A stretch of 64,000 nucleotides of DNA from positions 3,278,391 to 3,342,390 of the forward strand of contig NC_051118.1 in the NCBI RefSeq assembly GCF_014839805.1. The letters are read 5' to 3'. Numbering within the stretch: the stretch's first letter is position 1; every line of letters starts with the position of its first letter. The notes below the pieces were generated by a model, which ran no database searches, was not told where the DNA came from, and saw only the letters and a list, made by a program, of their open reading frames with translations. Of this stretch, positions 1-11,481 are shown one piece after another. The stretch comes from Manduca sexta. Taxonomy: Eukaryota > Arthropoda > Insecta > Lepidoptera > Sphingidae. Both the position numbers and the translations under genes were made by a program.

Positions 1-121
1 GATAGACAGCTATAATAATAATAATAAAATTATTGAGAATTATTCGGGTCAAAGGAGAAGAAAGGAAATGCAGAAGGCAGTATTGCTGAACACGGCACGC
101 AGCTGAGCTGAGATTCCTCAC

Positions 122-165
122 TTTGAATCGTAATCGCCGGTGATTCGGGTCTCGAGCTTCGCCAT
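122..165 (-). CDS. Possible first coding exon of a minus-strand gene
   Basis: On the minus strand an ATG at 165 opens 14 codons reading MAKLETRITGDYDS plus two bases, followed at once by GTGAGG, a good splice donor (plus 116-121). The codons are rich in G and C at third positions, unlike the AT-rich DNA on both sides, which is what coding DNA in such a genome looks like. A TATAAAA-like stretch lies about 30 bases upstream. No downstream exon can be seen because the gene would run off the left edge. No family is recognised from 14 residues. A chance match is quite possible. Confidence 0.25.
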
Positions 166-509
166 CAGATGTGATTATTTTTTTTAAATATTTTTATATG
201 CATTTGTAATTTTAAAATGTAAAAAATGAAAATTACCGAAATCAGTCTAATTAGACGGGTGCCGAAAGTACGATATCTTTGAAAATAATTTCAAATTTAT
301 TTTTTCGTCTGTTTCGTAATACGGTTTATAAGTTAAAGGTTTTTATCGATTTGTGAATGTCGATTTTGTAATCTGTTTATCTTATCGGCTTGTCGCAAAA
401 TTCGCTGTTCAAAATTAGGCTTTGTTGTTTTTGATTAAATTTAGCGATTTGTTATGACACAGGTGGCTTTAATGTCTACTCCTAAATATTTGACGTATTT
501 ATTGTATAA
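166..509. other. AT-rich stretch, nothing recognised
   Basis: No long open frame, repeat family or splice pattern was recognised. If the exon at 122-165 is real, this would be its 5' flank or 5'UTR. Confidence 0.4.
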
Positions 510-786
510 TTAGTTGACCCGACAGACGTCCTGTCTTAACTATGTATGCACGCGCGCATTCTGTCGATCGCTGACAGTTATTTCAAACCACTGACAGTTA
601 TGTAAAATTAATATTGTCGTTGAGTTTTCTTAAATTTTCTAATTTTCCGCGCAATTTTTTGAATTGTTTCTTTCATAAGAATCTTCTCCTGATAATAACA
701 AACACAACAAAAAAAAAATTTGTGAAATCGGTCCAGCCGTTCACGCGTGATGGCGTGACCAAGGGAAATAGGGATTCATTATTATA
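510..786 (-). mobile_element. Non-autonomous Helitron, oldest of three copies
   Basis: It matches the elements at 16769-16989 and 20343-20628 along most of its length (shared GACCCGACAGACG near the left end and GGTCCAGCCGTTCACGCGTG inside). Read on the minus strand it ends GGGTCAACTAA, a CTRR-type Helitron end followed by T. Its other end is overwritten by the TACAGGGTC repeat that begins at 787, so the TC start is unclear. Confidence 0.65.
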
Positions 787-1135
787 TACAGGGTCATTTT
801 GTAACCCTAGACTTAAATTTAACTGCGAGAAAGTCATCTTGAAAGAAGCAGTTTACTATAAGTTACTTTAACCTAAGGTCAAAAACAAAAAAGTAAAATT
901 TTCAAACAAAATAAATATTCAAATAGGCATTTTATTTTTACACACCCTTTGCCACTACTACTATACTAGAATTCTTCGGAGCGGCAACATCGCACACAGT
1001 CATTGATAATATTATGCTCACGCACACGAACGAGTGATGCACACTCGGAGCGCAAGGGTAGTTCGTCGCACCGCGCGCCGCGCCGCAACCGAACAGCTGA
1101 TGTCGGCGTTTTAACTACCTAGGATTTTGTGTCGT
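787..1135 (+). repeat. Diverged TACAGGGTC MITE copy
   Basis: It begins TACAGGGTCATTTTG like the copy at 20792, and shares an internal block (CCACTACT..CT, GCGGCAACATC near 960-1000) with it. The right TIR was not found. The stretch 1020-1135 is GC-rich (CGCACCGCGCGCCGCGCC) and may be a separate fragment. Confidence 0.5.
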
Positions 1136-1205
1136 GCCACATCACTCAATCAACAATTAGACCAGCAGCGACGACGCTACGCCGACGTTACAAAAAGACA
1201 CATAC

Positions 1206-1384
1206 CTAAACATCATTATCATCATCAGCCACATAAAAGTCCACTGTTGAACATAGGCCTCTCCTAAAGATTTCCAGACGGACCTGTCGAAAGCTGCCTG
1301 CATCCAATGTGTTCCCGCGACGTTTATCAAGTCGTCTGTCCACCTTGCAGGTGGACATCCAACGCCAACATAAACATCACGCAC
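1206..1384 (-). mobile_element. LINE 3' end fragment (family E)
   Basis: The minus-strand frame reads ARWTDDLINVAGTHWMQAA and then RSVWKSLGEAYVQQWTF, the last residues of a LINE reverse-transcriptase ORF, followed by a (CAT/ATG)n-like tail. Related 3' pieces lie at 8668, 11482, 18670 and 28298. It is a 5'-truncated relic. Confidence 0.75.
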
Positions 1385-1898
1385 TAATCATCACATTTCA
1401 TTAGAACCATATTTTCTATGCTCAAACTATCATCATAAGCAAATGACACTAATCAAACAACCACAACTGCATAAGTTAGGTACACATAACACATGATTTC
1501 CGTAATTTTAAAGTGGTTTCATTCTTTTAAATCAAAACACACATTCTAATGTAGGTAGTTCATCCATTTTAGTAGATAAATAGGTATAATAAATACGTTC
1601 AATGGTTAGATTTATAACACTCATAACAAAAAAATATCATTCTGCAAGTCTGGCAATTCACACGAACAATTAATAATGAAGTTACAATATTGATAATAAT
1701 TAGGTAATGTGATAGTTTGAGGTAAAAATGTCGAGCGACGGGATACGTCACGGCGCGGCGCGGCGTCCCAATAGGTATCTAAACATGTTTTCAAAAAAGT
1801 AAATGCGTTTACCAATACCTAATGATGTTTAGTAGATTGCTTGTTTCTTTAAAAGTTGTTTCATACTTCAAAGTATTTTTAATACAGTTAATTTGTGA
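1385..1898. other. No recognised feature
   Basis: AT-rich sequence with one short GC island near 1740-1770 (GGCGCGGCGCGGCG). No open frame or repeat partner was seen in the window. Confidence 0.35.
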
Positions 1899-1995
1899 CT
1901 ACCTCGGTGCCGCAGTTGTATTATAGTACGGATGCTTTGCTAAGGTCACGGGATCGAATCCCGGATCGGACAAAATGATATTGGATTTTTCCATT
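1899..1995 (+). mobile_element. SINE-B head fragment
   Basis: This is a tRNA-like head of the SINE-B family: an A-box-like CGGTGCCGCAGTTG and a B-box GATCGAATCCC, then the family's GATATTGGATTTTTC segment. It is truncated after about 97 bases. Confidence 0.7.
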
Positions 1996-2040
1996 CAGTA
2001 CTTACCTATCGCAAATTCATAAATCCACATTAAAATCGTA

Positions 2041-2768
2041 ATGACAGCCTCCGACAGAAACATAATCAATAGATTGTGATTAGTTGTTTCGCGTACGCGT
2101 CAACGATGCAACTTCGCGATCGTAAAATATTCAAAATGACAAAAAATATTTTTAAAAATTAACTCTATTTTATACTCGTTAAGGTCGCATTTAGGAGACT
2201 ACTTTAAATTTCTTTGTGCCTGACCGACCAACACGCGACACACGAGTTTAGCGAATTCCACAAAGTAGCGGCAAGGATCTGGAGTTGCCTGATGTCCCGA
2301 TTTGCGCGGGATGTCCCGATTTTCAGAATTCTGGGGACGTGACCCGTTTTGCACCAATAAAATTATTAAAACCATTAAGTATTATGAAAAAATAAACTAC
2401 GCATTCATCACTGTGTTGAGTGCGACAATGCAATCAAAATAGCACGTATCATCTCACTAGCGCTGAAGGTACAGTTTTGTTTTATTCTCTTGCTTAGAGA
2501 TGCGACTACCCGGCGATCTGTGCTTTGATGTTAAAACAGACATCCAAATTAAAACACAACTTTAGCATGACTTGGCAGTGATATTTTTTGTAAAACGCAA
2601 TACATAAAACTTAAATTTTAAAAAAAATACTTGCTTTTTTATGTCCCGATCTACAACACTAAATCTCGATTTGTTTTACCTTCTTGATTTAAACAAATTG
2701 ACCCTGGCAACACTAGTCTGGAGGTACACGATATTTGACGAGCCAGAGTTTTACAACTAACACGTGCC
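2041..2768. other. AT-rich DNA with thrice-repeated ATGTCCCGAT
   Basis: The word ATGTCCCGAT occurs near 2291, 2310 and 2641, and GTTGCC (2285) faces GGCAACAC (2706). These may be the ends of a worn hAT-like repeat, but target duplications are not clean. There is no coding signal. Confidence 0.3.
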
Positions 2769-3121
2769 CTCGCAGTGTTACCAAACTTTTTTTTATTATT
2801 ACCTTATTGTGCAATATCTTGTTTATTTTATACCCTGTATGCCTATTGAAAATGAATGATTGAATCCAAAATCTCTATTATACTTTATTACTTAAAATAA
2901 TGTTTCAAAAATACTAAAATATTGCTGTGTATTATTTTAACTAGGTAGACTTTTCATTAATCATTTCATCATAAATCATTACTTATTTTATTTTGTAATA
3001 CAATTGTGTGTTAAATCTGTTAGAACATCATGTAATAAAAAAAATCTAATAGAATTTTTGAAATGCTGTGTCGTTTTAGCAAGCTTTTTGGTAAAAATGT
3101 TTATACTGACAACACTGCGAG
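2769..3121. mobile_element. Possible hAT-like MITE, 353 bp
   Basis: The ends are inverted: CTCGCAGTGTTACCA at the left and a right end whose reverse complement begins CTCGCAGTGTTGTCA. CAGTGTTGCCA-like termini are common in hAT elements. The interior is AT-rich and non-coding. No 8-bp target duplication is visible, so the true ends or the family are uncertain. Confidence 0.4.
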
Positions 3122-3639
3122 TTTAGGCGAGAAAGAGTACGACTATTGTATTGAATAATCGCGCGCTCTTCAGACTCGGTCAAAGACTCGGACGCGTTGC
3201 CATAGTGTCTATCTAGCAAAGAAATGGTACAGAAAGCATAATATGACGTTCGGTAATGTCTACGTAGTCTTCTTTTAGATATTATGACAAACCGAAATAT
3301 TAATGTTGGAATTAAAATAAATGTCGGAATATCATGTAGAATCTACAAAAGATACGATACCAATAGATTTAAATCTTGTAACTTTAATAATTATGTAGGT
3401 AATTTTTTGGTAAGAAAACTATTTTATTAACGAAAATAACGTTTATAATTGACGAAATATTTTTTGTAGTAATTAATTATTGACTCAATGAACTGCTGCA
3501 CCCAAGTCAGTGAACGTATTGGGAGTTCATTTGTGAGCTGACCTTCTGAACCCTATAGGTTCGGTAATAATATCATCAGCTGTGACGTAGTTCATTCACA
3601 TCAGTTAAGCGCGCTAAGAGACAGCGTGATCAAAAACCA

Positions 3640-3766
3640 TAAATCTAAAATCGGGATTATTGACGTAAATATTCGTTACTTATGAATAATATTTTGCACG
3701 GTGTTACCAGAGGTCACCACGAACCTGTGGTTTCATTTAGTAACGCAATGTCGAAATGACCCTGTA
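3640..3766 (-). repeat. Right end of a TACAGGGTC MITE
   Basis: It ends CGAAATGACCCTGTA, the inverse of the TIR at 20792, and contains the family's block around ATTCGTTACTTATGAATAA. Only the terminal 130 bases or so are recognisable. Confidence 0.6.
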
Positions 3767-4427
3767 TATAGATTTCGAAGCATCGTTAGCTTAATTGGGA
3801 ATAGCTTTAATAGTTAGAAGAGTGGTAATGGAAAGTGAAACTGGCTGCCGAGATGATGTTGGCGAGTTCGAATCCAATCTCCGAGGGTTGCTGATTTTTT
3901 CTTAATTACGTGTGGATTCAATGTAAATTTTTGGTTCTTACTTAAGAATTCATTAAGATTATAAAGGTTATGTATTCTTCGAAACATCTACGAAATCAAT
4001 CCATATTCCGTTATTATTTCAATTGCGAACCTCTTACAATTTGGATAAAGTGCTCTAAAAATCGTAAATCAGGCATATAGATAGGCAATGGAGCTTTAAC
4101 TAATAAGGTCTATTATCCTTTGAATATACAACGTTCAAAACACTTCCACAACATCGCAAATTGTTTTTCAAAGTGCATTGAACACTGAGGCGGTGTTATC
4201 AACAATTACGTATCAACTAGCCGTCGCGCAGAGTCGTAAATGCACGCGCCTTTCACCCGGCGTGATTGGTTTGCAGTGTCCTCCCTCCTCCCCCCACTTT
4301 CAGACTGGTTTGTAAGGGACACGATCGTACGAGAAACTGGGCTGGTGGCGTGATGTACTGTTATGTAATAACTAATGAGTAATGAATAAGGATTGAATTT
4401 TTGGAGATTGTTTTCTATGTTAGAATT

Positions 4428-4520
4428 TCGAAGGTATGTGAAGTCTGTTAATCCGCACTACAGCGTGGTGGTTAAGGGATCAACCTTCTCAGTAGTAGAC
4501 GAGATCCGTGCCAAGTAATG
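4428..4520 (+). mobile_element. SINE-A 3' fragment
   Basis: It carries the family words CGAAGGTATGTGAAGTCTG, AATCCGCACTA and CAGCGTGGTGG in order. It is truncated and diverged. Confidence 0.6.
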
Positions 4521-4554
4521 AGATAGTGTATAATAAAAATATGATATATATCGG

Positions 4555-4745
4555 TTTTAATGTCCGTTTCTACCAAAATTAAAACCGCCTTCAAAAACAA
4601 CTAAACCAAAAAATCATTTAAAATTACCTATATACTGGTTACCAATTTTGGAGTCGGTACCTAATAACAATCAAAACAAAAATACAAAAAAAGGACATAC
4701 AGTCGAATTGAGAACCTCCTACTTTTTTGAAGTCGGTTAAAAATT
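4555..4745 (-). repeat. TTAACCGACTTCAAAAA repeat (family J)
   Basis: It ends TTTTTTGAAGTCGGTTAA and contains ACAGTCGAATTGAGAACC. The reverse orientation of the same words occurs at 7590-7675. It is a short non-coding dispersed repeat with no TIR pair identified. Confidence 0.55.
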
Positions 4746-5020
4746 GCGCGAGGTTGATTATATGATTACAGGGCTTGGCTCGCGAAGTACACCCCACTGT
4801 GCACTGCGCAGGAGTGTATATACTCTATATATTATAGAAATTAAAAAACTTATTGAGTTTACAGACTTTATTATTAACTTTTAGATACTACTGACAAGGC
4901 GTCGTACTTTTATTGTCTGCAAGTCATAGCCGACAATAACCGCTTATCAGAACAAATTTATTTGTTTTGCAGTTTGTTTGTAAAAATATACAGTCATTGT
5001 TGTCATAAGGTTATAAAAAT

Positions 5021-5262
5021 AATATCAGCCCTGTATCATATACTATTCACTGCTTTGCACGGGCTTCCTCTACTACTGACAGGGATTAGGCCTTAGTCTT
5101 CGACGCCGGCCTACTGTGGATTGGTAGACTTCACACACTCACAGAATTCCCATAGAGAACTTCTCAAGTATGCAGATCCTCACAGCGGTCTCCTTCACCG
5201 TTAAAGCAAGCGATTATTCACAAAGAATACACACATCATTTAAGAAAAGTCAGAGGTGTGAT
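5021..5262 (-). mobile_element. SINE-A copy, 5' part lost
   Basis: Read on the minus strand it carries the SINE-A body and 3' end (AGGGCTGATATTATTT at the tail). The tRNA-like head is missing. Confidence 0.75.
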
Positions 5263-5356
5263 TTATAATAATATGACATACAACAATGCTTTTATCTTCA
5301 GTGGATAGGCAGAGCAATATATACTTTAACAATTTTGTGTCGCATAATGACAGACA

Positions 5357-5610
5357 GTATCGGTGGCGTAGTTCTATTGCGTACGCCATAGAACCACCGA
5401 TGAGGTCCCGGCTTCGAATCCCGGTTTTATCAAATTGGTATTGAAATTTTATGCTCACTACTAGCCTAGAGTCTGAAATATGTGCTCGACATGGCGATAG
5501 GCTCGCCTTCCTCGCATCATGGCGTGACTTACATGGCGAAAGATTGAGTGCCTTAGTTGTATCTCTGCCTACCGCTTCGGAGATAAAGGCGTGATATGCC
5601 TACGTTTGTG
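5357..5610 (+). mobile_element. SINE-B copy, nearly full length
   Basis: The A-box-like GGTGGCGTAGTTCTATTGCG and B-box CTTCGAATCCCGG are followed by GACATGGCGATAGGCTCGCC and the terminal GGAGATAAAGGCGTGATATG. It is a tRNA-derived SINE and not a tRNA gene. An internal segment is deleted or diverged near 5520-5570. Confidence 0.8.
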
Positions 5611-6192
5611 AGTCCAATTTCCAGTAAGGTTTTCGTTCAAAATTTCACTATGATCAATTGACCTAACTGGTGTTTGAACCCACTCCCTAAAGATCCACAC
5701 GCCACGGACAATACTAATGGATCAATAAAGCGATTAACTTGTTGAGATTATGTTAACATATTGTAATTTATACAAATTAGATGAGTAAGCAGTTTCTGGT
5801 CGGTTGGCGAGGTTGGACGCAGTCGGAACTTCGGCTTTCCGGTCTGAATATTAGATTTAATGTCTTCTTCCTATTGCTATCAATTATTGAAGGTTGTATA
5901 GTTAATTTTTTATATAATTGATTCATTATTACAAGGTCCTATGTTAATTTCTTATGTCGGAAAAATGAGATGAAATATTTTCATGTTGGTAAAAATTAGA
6001 AAAGACAATAAGTCATGGTTATACACGAATCAATGGTTATACCTTTATTTGTCTTTCGGGATTATTTGTTTTTTTTTTGCTAAAAAAAAACAAACAATTC
6101 GTATTTTCATCTCCCCGGTCTGGGGTTAAGTTTCTTGACTATCAAAATATTATTAGCTCCTTACTATAAAGTTAAACGATAAAACCATAAAC
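5611..6192. other. No recognised feature
   Basis: AT-rich, non-coding. A short self-complementary A/T run lies at 6065-6095 (GTTTTTTTTTTGC against GCTAAAAAAAAAC). Confidence 0.35.
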
Positions 6193-6310
6193 AGGGACAT
6201 TTTGACATTGCGTTACTAAATGAAAAACTGGGATTATTGGTAAAAATATCCGTCATTCATGGATGATTTTTGGCACAGTGTTAACGACGAGAGTATATGG
6301 TTTAATTTAA
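6193..6310. repeat. Internally deleted TACAGGGTC MITE
   Basis: The left terminal words (GACATTTTGACATTGCGTTA) are followed directly by the right-half words of the same family (TTCATGGATGATTTTTGGCAC, split over both halves), so the middle has been lost. Confidence 0.5.
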
Positions 6311-6827
6311 TTTTTACGTTGATAGGGATTGTTGTGGTTACGAATTTCGAATAGATAGCTTCTAAAAACTAAATTATCGCACCATTTTGCTGGAGGAGGG
6401 GGGGGGGGGTTACCTCTACGTTCTACACAACTATAATTATCAGATGACATTTAAACAAGGCTGCGAACCAGTTCCTTTGACGGCTAAGAAGATGAAATGC
6501 AGAAATATGTATGCCAAATAAAATATTATGATTTACATGCCGCTCAGTGGTAGGAAGGCGAGGCAACCTTTGACATCATTGCCAACGCTCTGACTGTAAT
6601 TGCTAGATATTCAGCGGTATCCTTACATTCCGTTTAAATTAGCTACAATGTTATAGTTTAGACATAGTTCATTCGTCGCCCAAAAATGCCTTTTCCGAGC
6701 TATCCCACGAATGGGAGTCTGGCATTAGTCAATTAAAAAAATATATGCAGTTCTGTCCAGTTATTTTGATTCTGTCTGCTTTCAGAAAATCTCAGAAGTC
6801 TAGCCATGTCACTTGATTTTTTTTATT
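6311..6827. other. No recognised feature
   Basis: Non-coding. It contains a run of ten G at about 6400-6409, which could be an assembly weak point. Confidence 0.35.
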
Positions 6828-7119
6828 GCTTTGAATGACGAGGCTAGCTTGCCATTCGCCTAATAGTTAGCGATTACGACCGGCCAAGATCAGTGGAAAC
6901 ACCATCCAACAACTTGAATTACAAAGTATTGTTTATTATTCCACTGCGATCGCCATTCTGAGACATGAGATGTTAAGTCTTGTTATGTCCTGTAGTTACA
7001 CTGGCTACAATATCTTCAAACCGGAACACAACCGTGACTAAACACTGCTGCTTGGCGGTAAGAATAGACATTGTGGTACCTACCCAGGCGGACTCTCACA
7101 TATGGGAGACCTACCACCT
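6828..7119 (+). repeat. Family C repeat copy
   Basis: One of eight copies of a roughly 300-bp non-coding repeat, marked by ACACCATCCAACA, ACAAAGTATTGTTT, TACACTGGCTACAAT and the terminal GGCGGACTCTCACATATG. No coding frame or TIR is seen, and the class is unknown. Confidence 0.75.
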
Positions 7120-7589
7120 TTATCAATGAAATAAGCTATATTCCAAGTCCATTGTGGTTGAAAATGAATATGCATTTTGTGTATATAAGAGAGTGTTTTA
7201 AAAATATTAAAGTAATGAGAGATCTATACGAGAAATTTCAACCTTAATGGCTTATAAGTACGGCTTGTTTGTTTTTGTTTACGCGTTCAACTCCCGTTAC
7301 AAAGATCCCGAAATAATTATGATGTGAAAACGTTTTCCTGATAATTGTTTTATAATGATCCGTCAGCATGTTTCAAGACAGTATTATTTTGTATAATTAA
7401 TTTTTTTTTCGGACCGTTGTAAACGGTTTTTGAGAATGATTTATATTCAAGCCTTTCCTGTTCATGGAAACACAATTTGCAAAGTTGTGAATTGTGATTT
7501 ATATTTTTGTAGTAATTTTCATTCTAGTATGGCAAAAGAATTTTTCAAACTTCATACTGTATACATATTGCATTGACTTCTTGTTAATT

Positions 7590-7675
7590 TTAACCGACTT
7601 CAAAAAAATTAGGAGGTCCTCAATTCGACTATTAACCGACTCCAAAAATTGGTAACCCGTATAAATAATGTGTAG
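7590..7675 (+). repeat. Family J repeat fragment
   Basis: TTTTAACCGACTTCAAAAAA and GTCCTCAATTCGACTATTAA match the inverse of 4555-4745. Confidence 0.55.
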
Positions 7676-7676
7676 C

Positions 7677-7888
7677 ACTGTTGCGTTCCGGTTTGAAGGA
7701 CATTGTAGCCAGTGTAATTAGTGGACATAATGTGACTTAACATCTCACGTCTCAGGATAGCGAGCACAGTGGAATACCAAACAATACTTTGTAATTCAAG
7801 GTGTTTGATGGTGTTTCTACTGTTAATGGGCGGTCGTATCGCATACCATCAGGCGAACGGCAAGCTCGTCTAGTCTTTCAAGCAATAA
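7677..7888 (-). repeat. Family C repeat copy
   Basis: This is the reverse orientation of the family C unit (GTTCCGGTTTGAAGGACATT at the left, CAGGCGAACGGCAAGCTCG at the right). It lies directly beside a family J fragment. Confidence 0.75.
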
Positions 7889-8667
7889 TTAAATAAAATG
7901 GCAGTAAGCGCTTTATTCGTTTTTATTATTATTTTAGAAGAAACGTATGTACATAGCTATATGCATAACTTGACCGTTAACACTTGTCTACTAAATATAA
8001 ATAAAATTTAATGCTGTATAGCAATAAATTATTCAGAAATAAATTTATTTTAAGTGTTCATAATTTGTTTAAAGGACCTTGAAATTTGATTCTTGTTTTT
8101 TTGTCAAATTCACGAAAAGTAATACGTTAATGGATTACGTATAATATAAATTGTATTTTGTATACTAATACTACATTTATGTTTACATTTGTAGCTTTCA
8201 AGGGCGCGTAAACATTGGATCAAACAACCAAATGTTTGCAATGACGTCGATCCAATACCACAATGGTAAAGCTTCATAAAATTGCAGTCATTAGTCCAAG
8301 TACTCATTTTCAAATACTGTTTTTTGACTATAGCATAGAATTCGTGAAGGTGATGCTTACGCAGTTTCTATTGGTTATTCCTTGATAGAATTTACTATGT
8401 ATTTGATAAATATAGGTAAATTGTAGTTTAAAATCCAAACCAATCTGTACTGGTGTAAAGCTGGAGATATTATTTTTTTTAACAACGCTTATCTTTGGAA
8501 GTAATGGTCTGATTTTAAAAATTCTTTCACTAATAGGGGAAGGTACTTAATCTCATGGTTCTAAAGCTATTTTTTTAAATCTTTTGCAAATAATTGAATG
8601 TCAGCAAATAGAAACTATCAACACAGATATCAGTCCACGTATTCCTAAAAAAGGTAAATGATAAAGG
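7889..8667. other. No recognised feature
   Basis: AT-rich DNA without a convincing exon or repeat partner. Confidence 0.35.
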
Positions 8668-8768
8668 TCGCAGGAACACGTTGGGTGCAGGCCGCTTTCG
8701 ACAGGTCCGTCAGGAAATCGTTGGGGAAGACCTATGTTCAGCAGTGGACTTTATGTGGCTAATGATGA
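8668..8768 (+). mobile_element. LINE 3' end fragment (family E)
   Basis: GGTCGCAGGAACACG then GGGTGCAGGCCGCTTTCGAC and GTTCAGCAGTGGACTTTATG match the terminal coding part of family E. It is 5'-truncated and ends in an ATGATGATT-type tail. Confidence 0.65.
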
Positions 8769-8869
8769 TTCCTAATGACGCTGAGCAGTCAATCGCATTC
8801 CATGTTCGGCCATCATTGCACGCGACTATTGAGTGTGCAAGTTTATTCCAATCTACTATTCTCTACATC

Positions 8870-10634
8870 TGATGACGTATACTATACCATCGTACGTGAT
8901 TTGGAAACGAGCCAGCAGAGATTAAACGCCTTGTATTAAATTGTCTTAACAATTTGTATGGTCTCTAATCGTTGCAGGCTTCACGCATTTCGTTCAGCCT
9001 GGTCTAATATAATTTGTAAACTTGACATATCTACAGTAGAAATAACGATATAGTTTCTTTTCTCTAAATTCTTATTTACTTCGTTTAAAGTCGACAACAT
9101 CTATGATTCTTCTGATAGTGTCGGTGTAGATGGCTGGTTAAGAGCACTTAAAATTGGTCGAACCATTTGGTCCTTCGGTCGATGTATTAATTTTTAGCGA
9201 AGTTACTACATTTGATTGTGGTGCTTTTCATTTGAACTAAGAACAATATGGAATAAAGTGAAATGAATACAACCGAGTCATCAAAGTCAGGGTTGTTTGA
9301 CCTGGGGTTCAAATTGAGCCCGATATCAATTGTTTTGAATGATGGTTTATTTGGAGTGTCATTTATAGTCCGTAAGCATTAAGAATTATGAATGCACTAG
9401 TATCGTCTCTGTCTACTCCTACGGCACATGTAAGGCGCGAAACATTAATAATATGAGGCTATGTACGAATCAAATTTTGGACCAGACACGATACGATGCA
9501 GTCTCTTCACTCGTGCGTATTAACGTGATTTGGATCAAACATTAAACAATGTAAATCCCAACATTGGACCAAAATCCGATCACGTTCCAAACACATTCCA
9601 TGTGTATGTATATCCGCAGCACGTGGCGCAATGAGACATACACATGTGCACTCAGTTATATAACCCGATCAGTGCGTATATTCTCTTTGTAAAGCGTTAC
9701 GTCACGGTGTACGGCCGCATTGATATAGCAATCTCACACTTGAGTATGATCTGAAGTAGACATTTGAGGTATTTAATTATTTAATGAACTAAACTCGGGT
9801 GTTAATTTTATTTTATTATAGTACAGGAAATTAACAGAATAATAAACACAAATATACAAATTACTTAATACATACTTAATACCAATAAAGTTTCCAATAT
9901 CTAAAAAAAAATATAAAAAATTGTTATAAACTGTGACTTGAGATATCAATTGAGATGTTGCTGATATCTGGTTATTAAATAGAGAAGGCCTTCGTATGCT
10001 AAGTTTACCTTGACAGCGACTCAAGTGATATCGCACTTCAGATATTGCATGCTATTAATGCGGCCCTTAGTGACTGATCGGTGAGTCCACGAGAGATGTT
10101 TGAGTGCCATATTTTTTATTTATTAAGCGATGTTAAGTTTAATAACTTTGTGGTTACTTTAATCTTTAGCATTGCTTTTATCAGGCTGATTTTGACGAGG
10201 CTTCCTTATTCAATCTGATATTTGGGAATCTTAAGTAACTTTAATGGTTTCACCACATCGCTTTGTCTAGTGTTTGATGTTAGCTAACTTTGCTGCAAAT
10301 CTTACTGAAGTCTTTGTAGAGTAGATATATTTGATAAATGATAGCTGATTGTTGAAATTCATGTGGGTCGCCCAGCAAAGCGCTGAAGTATTTTGTGACT
10401 TCTTCTATACATTTAATCTTTTGAATGATTCGTGAAATAAAATATTATTAATTAGTTCTTTGAGATAGGATAATTCTTTGTTGTACTATAATGTAATAAT
10501 GTATGTAATAATGTAAAGCGCCATATATATATATATATATATACAAATAACATTTTTCCAAGAATCGAAGGTTATGGATGTCGCGTGAAACTAAACAATG
10601 TAAGCGTGCGCTCACGCCCAAACGTAAATATTTA
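8870..10634. other. Long stretch without recognised genes or repeats
   Basis: Short open frames here are AT-driven and show no domain, splice context or repeat match. An (AT)n microsatellite lies at 10523-10543. The stretch is likely intergenic or intronic. Confidence 0.35.
10523..10543. repeat. (AT)n microsatellite
   Basis: An uninterrupted alternation of A and T of about 20 bases, visible directly. Confidence 0.95.
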
Positions 10635-10642
10635 CCTGTGTT

Positions 10643-10986
10643 TAGGGTTGCCAACAATTCTTCGATGAAATATAGTATTTCTCAAAACGAGGTATAAAAA
10701 AATGTAGTACAATTAAAAAAAATATAGTATTTTATGGAAAAAGCAAAAAAATTGACAAATATGTATTTGTTACTGATTTATTTCTATAAAAGTTCGGATA
10801 CACGCTGTCCTGTCACTCAAAAGTTAATGTAAGGAGCGTTCATATATTTTTACAATGAAGGATTTGCTTATTAGATTGCAGTGTTGAAAATATAGTATTT
10901 TTCCGTACTATAAATTTCTTCAACAGTTTAGTATGCAGAGCCAAAATATAGTACAATACTATAATATAGTACTGTTGCCAACCCTA
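10643..10986. mobile_element. hAT-type MITE with 8-bp target duplication
   Basis: The left end TAGGGTTGCCAACA faces a right end whose reverse complement is TAGGGTTGGCAACA. The flanking 8-mer CCTGTGTT occurs immediately outside both ends (10635-10642 and 10987-10994). An 8-bp duplication with a (C/T)AGGGTTGCCA terminus is the hAT signature. The 344-bp interior repeats the word ATATAGTA many times and has no open frame, so the element is non-autonomous. Confidence 0.85.
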
Positions 10987-11180
10987 CCTGTGTTTGTAAT
11001 TATATTGTGATGCTTAACCGTGGCACGTTTTGTAACGTCGTTTAACAATGTCTAGTCCTGGTTTAAAATAAGACTATTTTATCCTCTATGGATGTTTAGA
11101 GTTATAGATACGATATAGATCAGTTTGAATTTTGGTACCTTTCATAAACTACGTATTTCGAAATGAAACGTATGGGGGCG

Positions 11181-11232
11181 TATAGCGTCGATAGCCTAGT
11201 TGGGTGTGGAACCTAGTTATTGGAAACATTTG
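11181..11232 (+). mobile_element. SINE-A head fragment
   Basis: GCGTCGATAGCCTAGTTGGG followed by TGTGGAAC is the A-box region of SINE-A. Only the head is present. Confidence 0.55.
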
Positions 11233-11337
11233 CCGTAGAACAATACCAAGGGCAGTACATCGTTACGCGAACATTGTTTAAAGTTTACTTGTAACGGTGT
11301 TTGTGTAAATCTATATCAGCGTTCAATGGACTTGTTT

Positions 11338-11370
11338 TTTTTACGTTATCTCATAGATATAACGTAAAAA
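11338..11370. repeat. Short inverted repeat, 12-bp arms
   Basis: TTTTTACGTTAT (11338-11349) faces ATAACGTAAAAA (11359-11370) across a 9-base loop. No function is assigned, and it could be a chance AT-rich palindrome. Confidence 0.6.
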
Positions 11371-11481
11371 CAAAACTGATAGCAGTTTTATATCTGTATG
11401 CGTCATACATAAAAAAATATTTATTCCGGAAGTGAATGTATAAAAATACATTGATAAACCAAACCGTAGAAGAACGAAAGT

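Noticed and set aside
2769..3121. Firm assignment as a hAT MITE
   Set aside because: The ends look right but no 8-bp duplication is visible, so it is kept only as a low-confidence feature.
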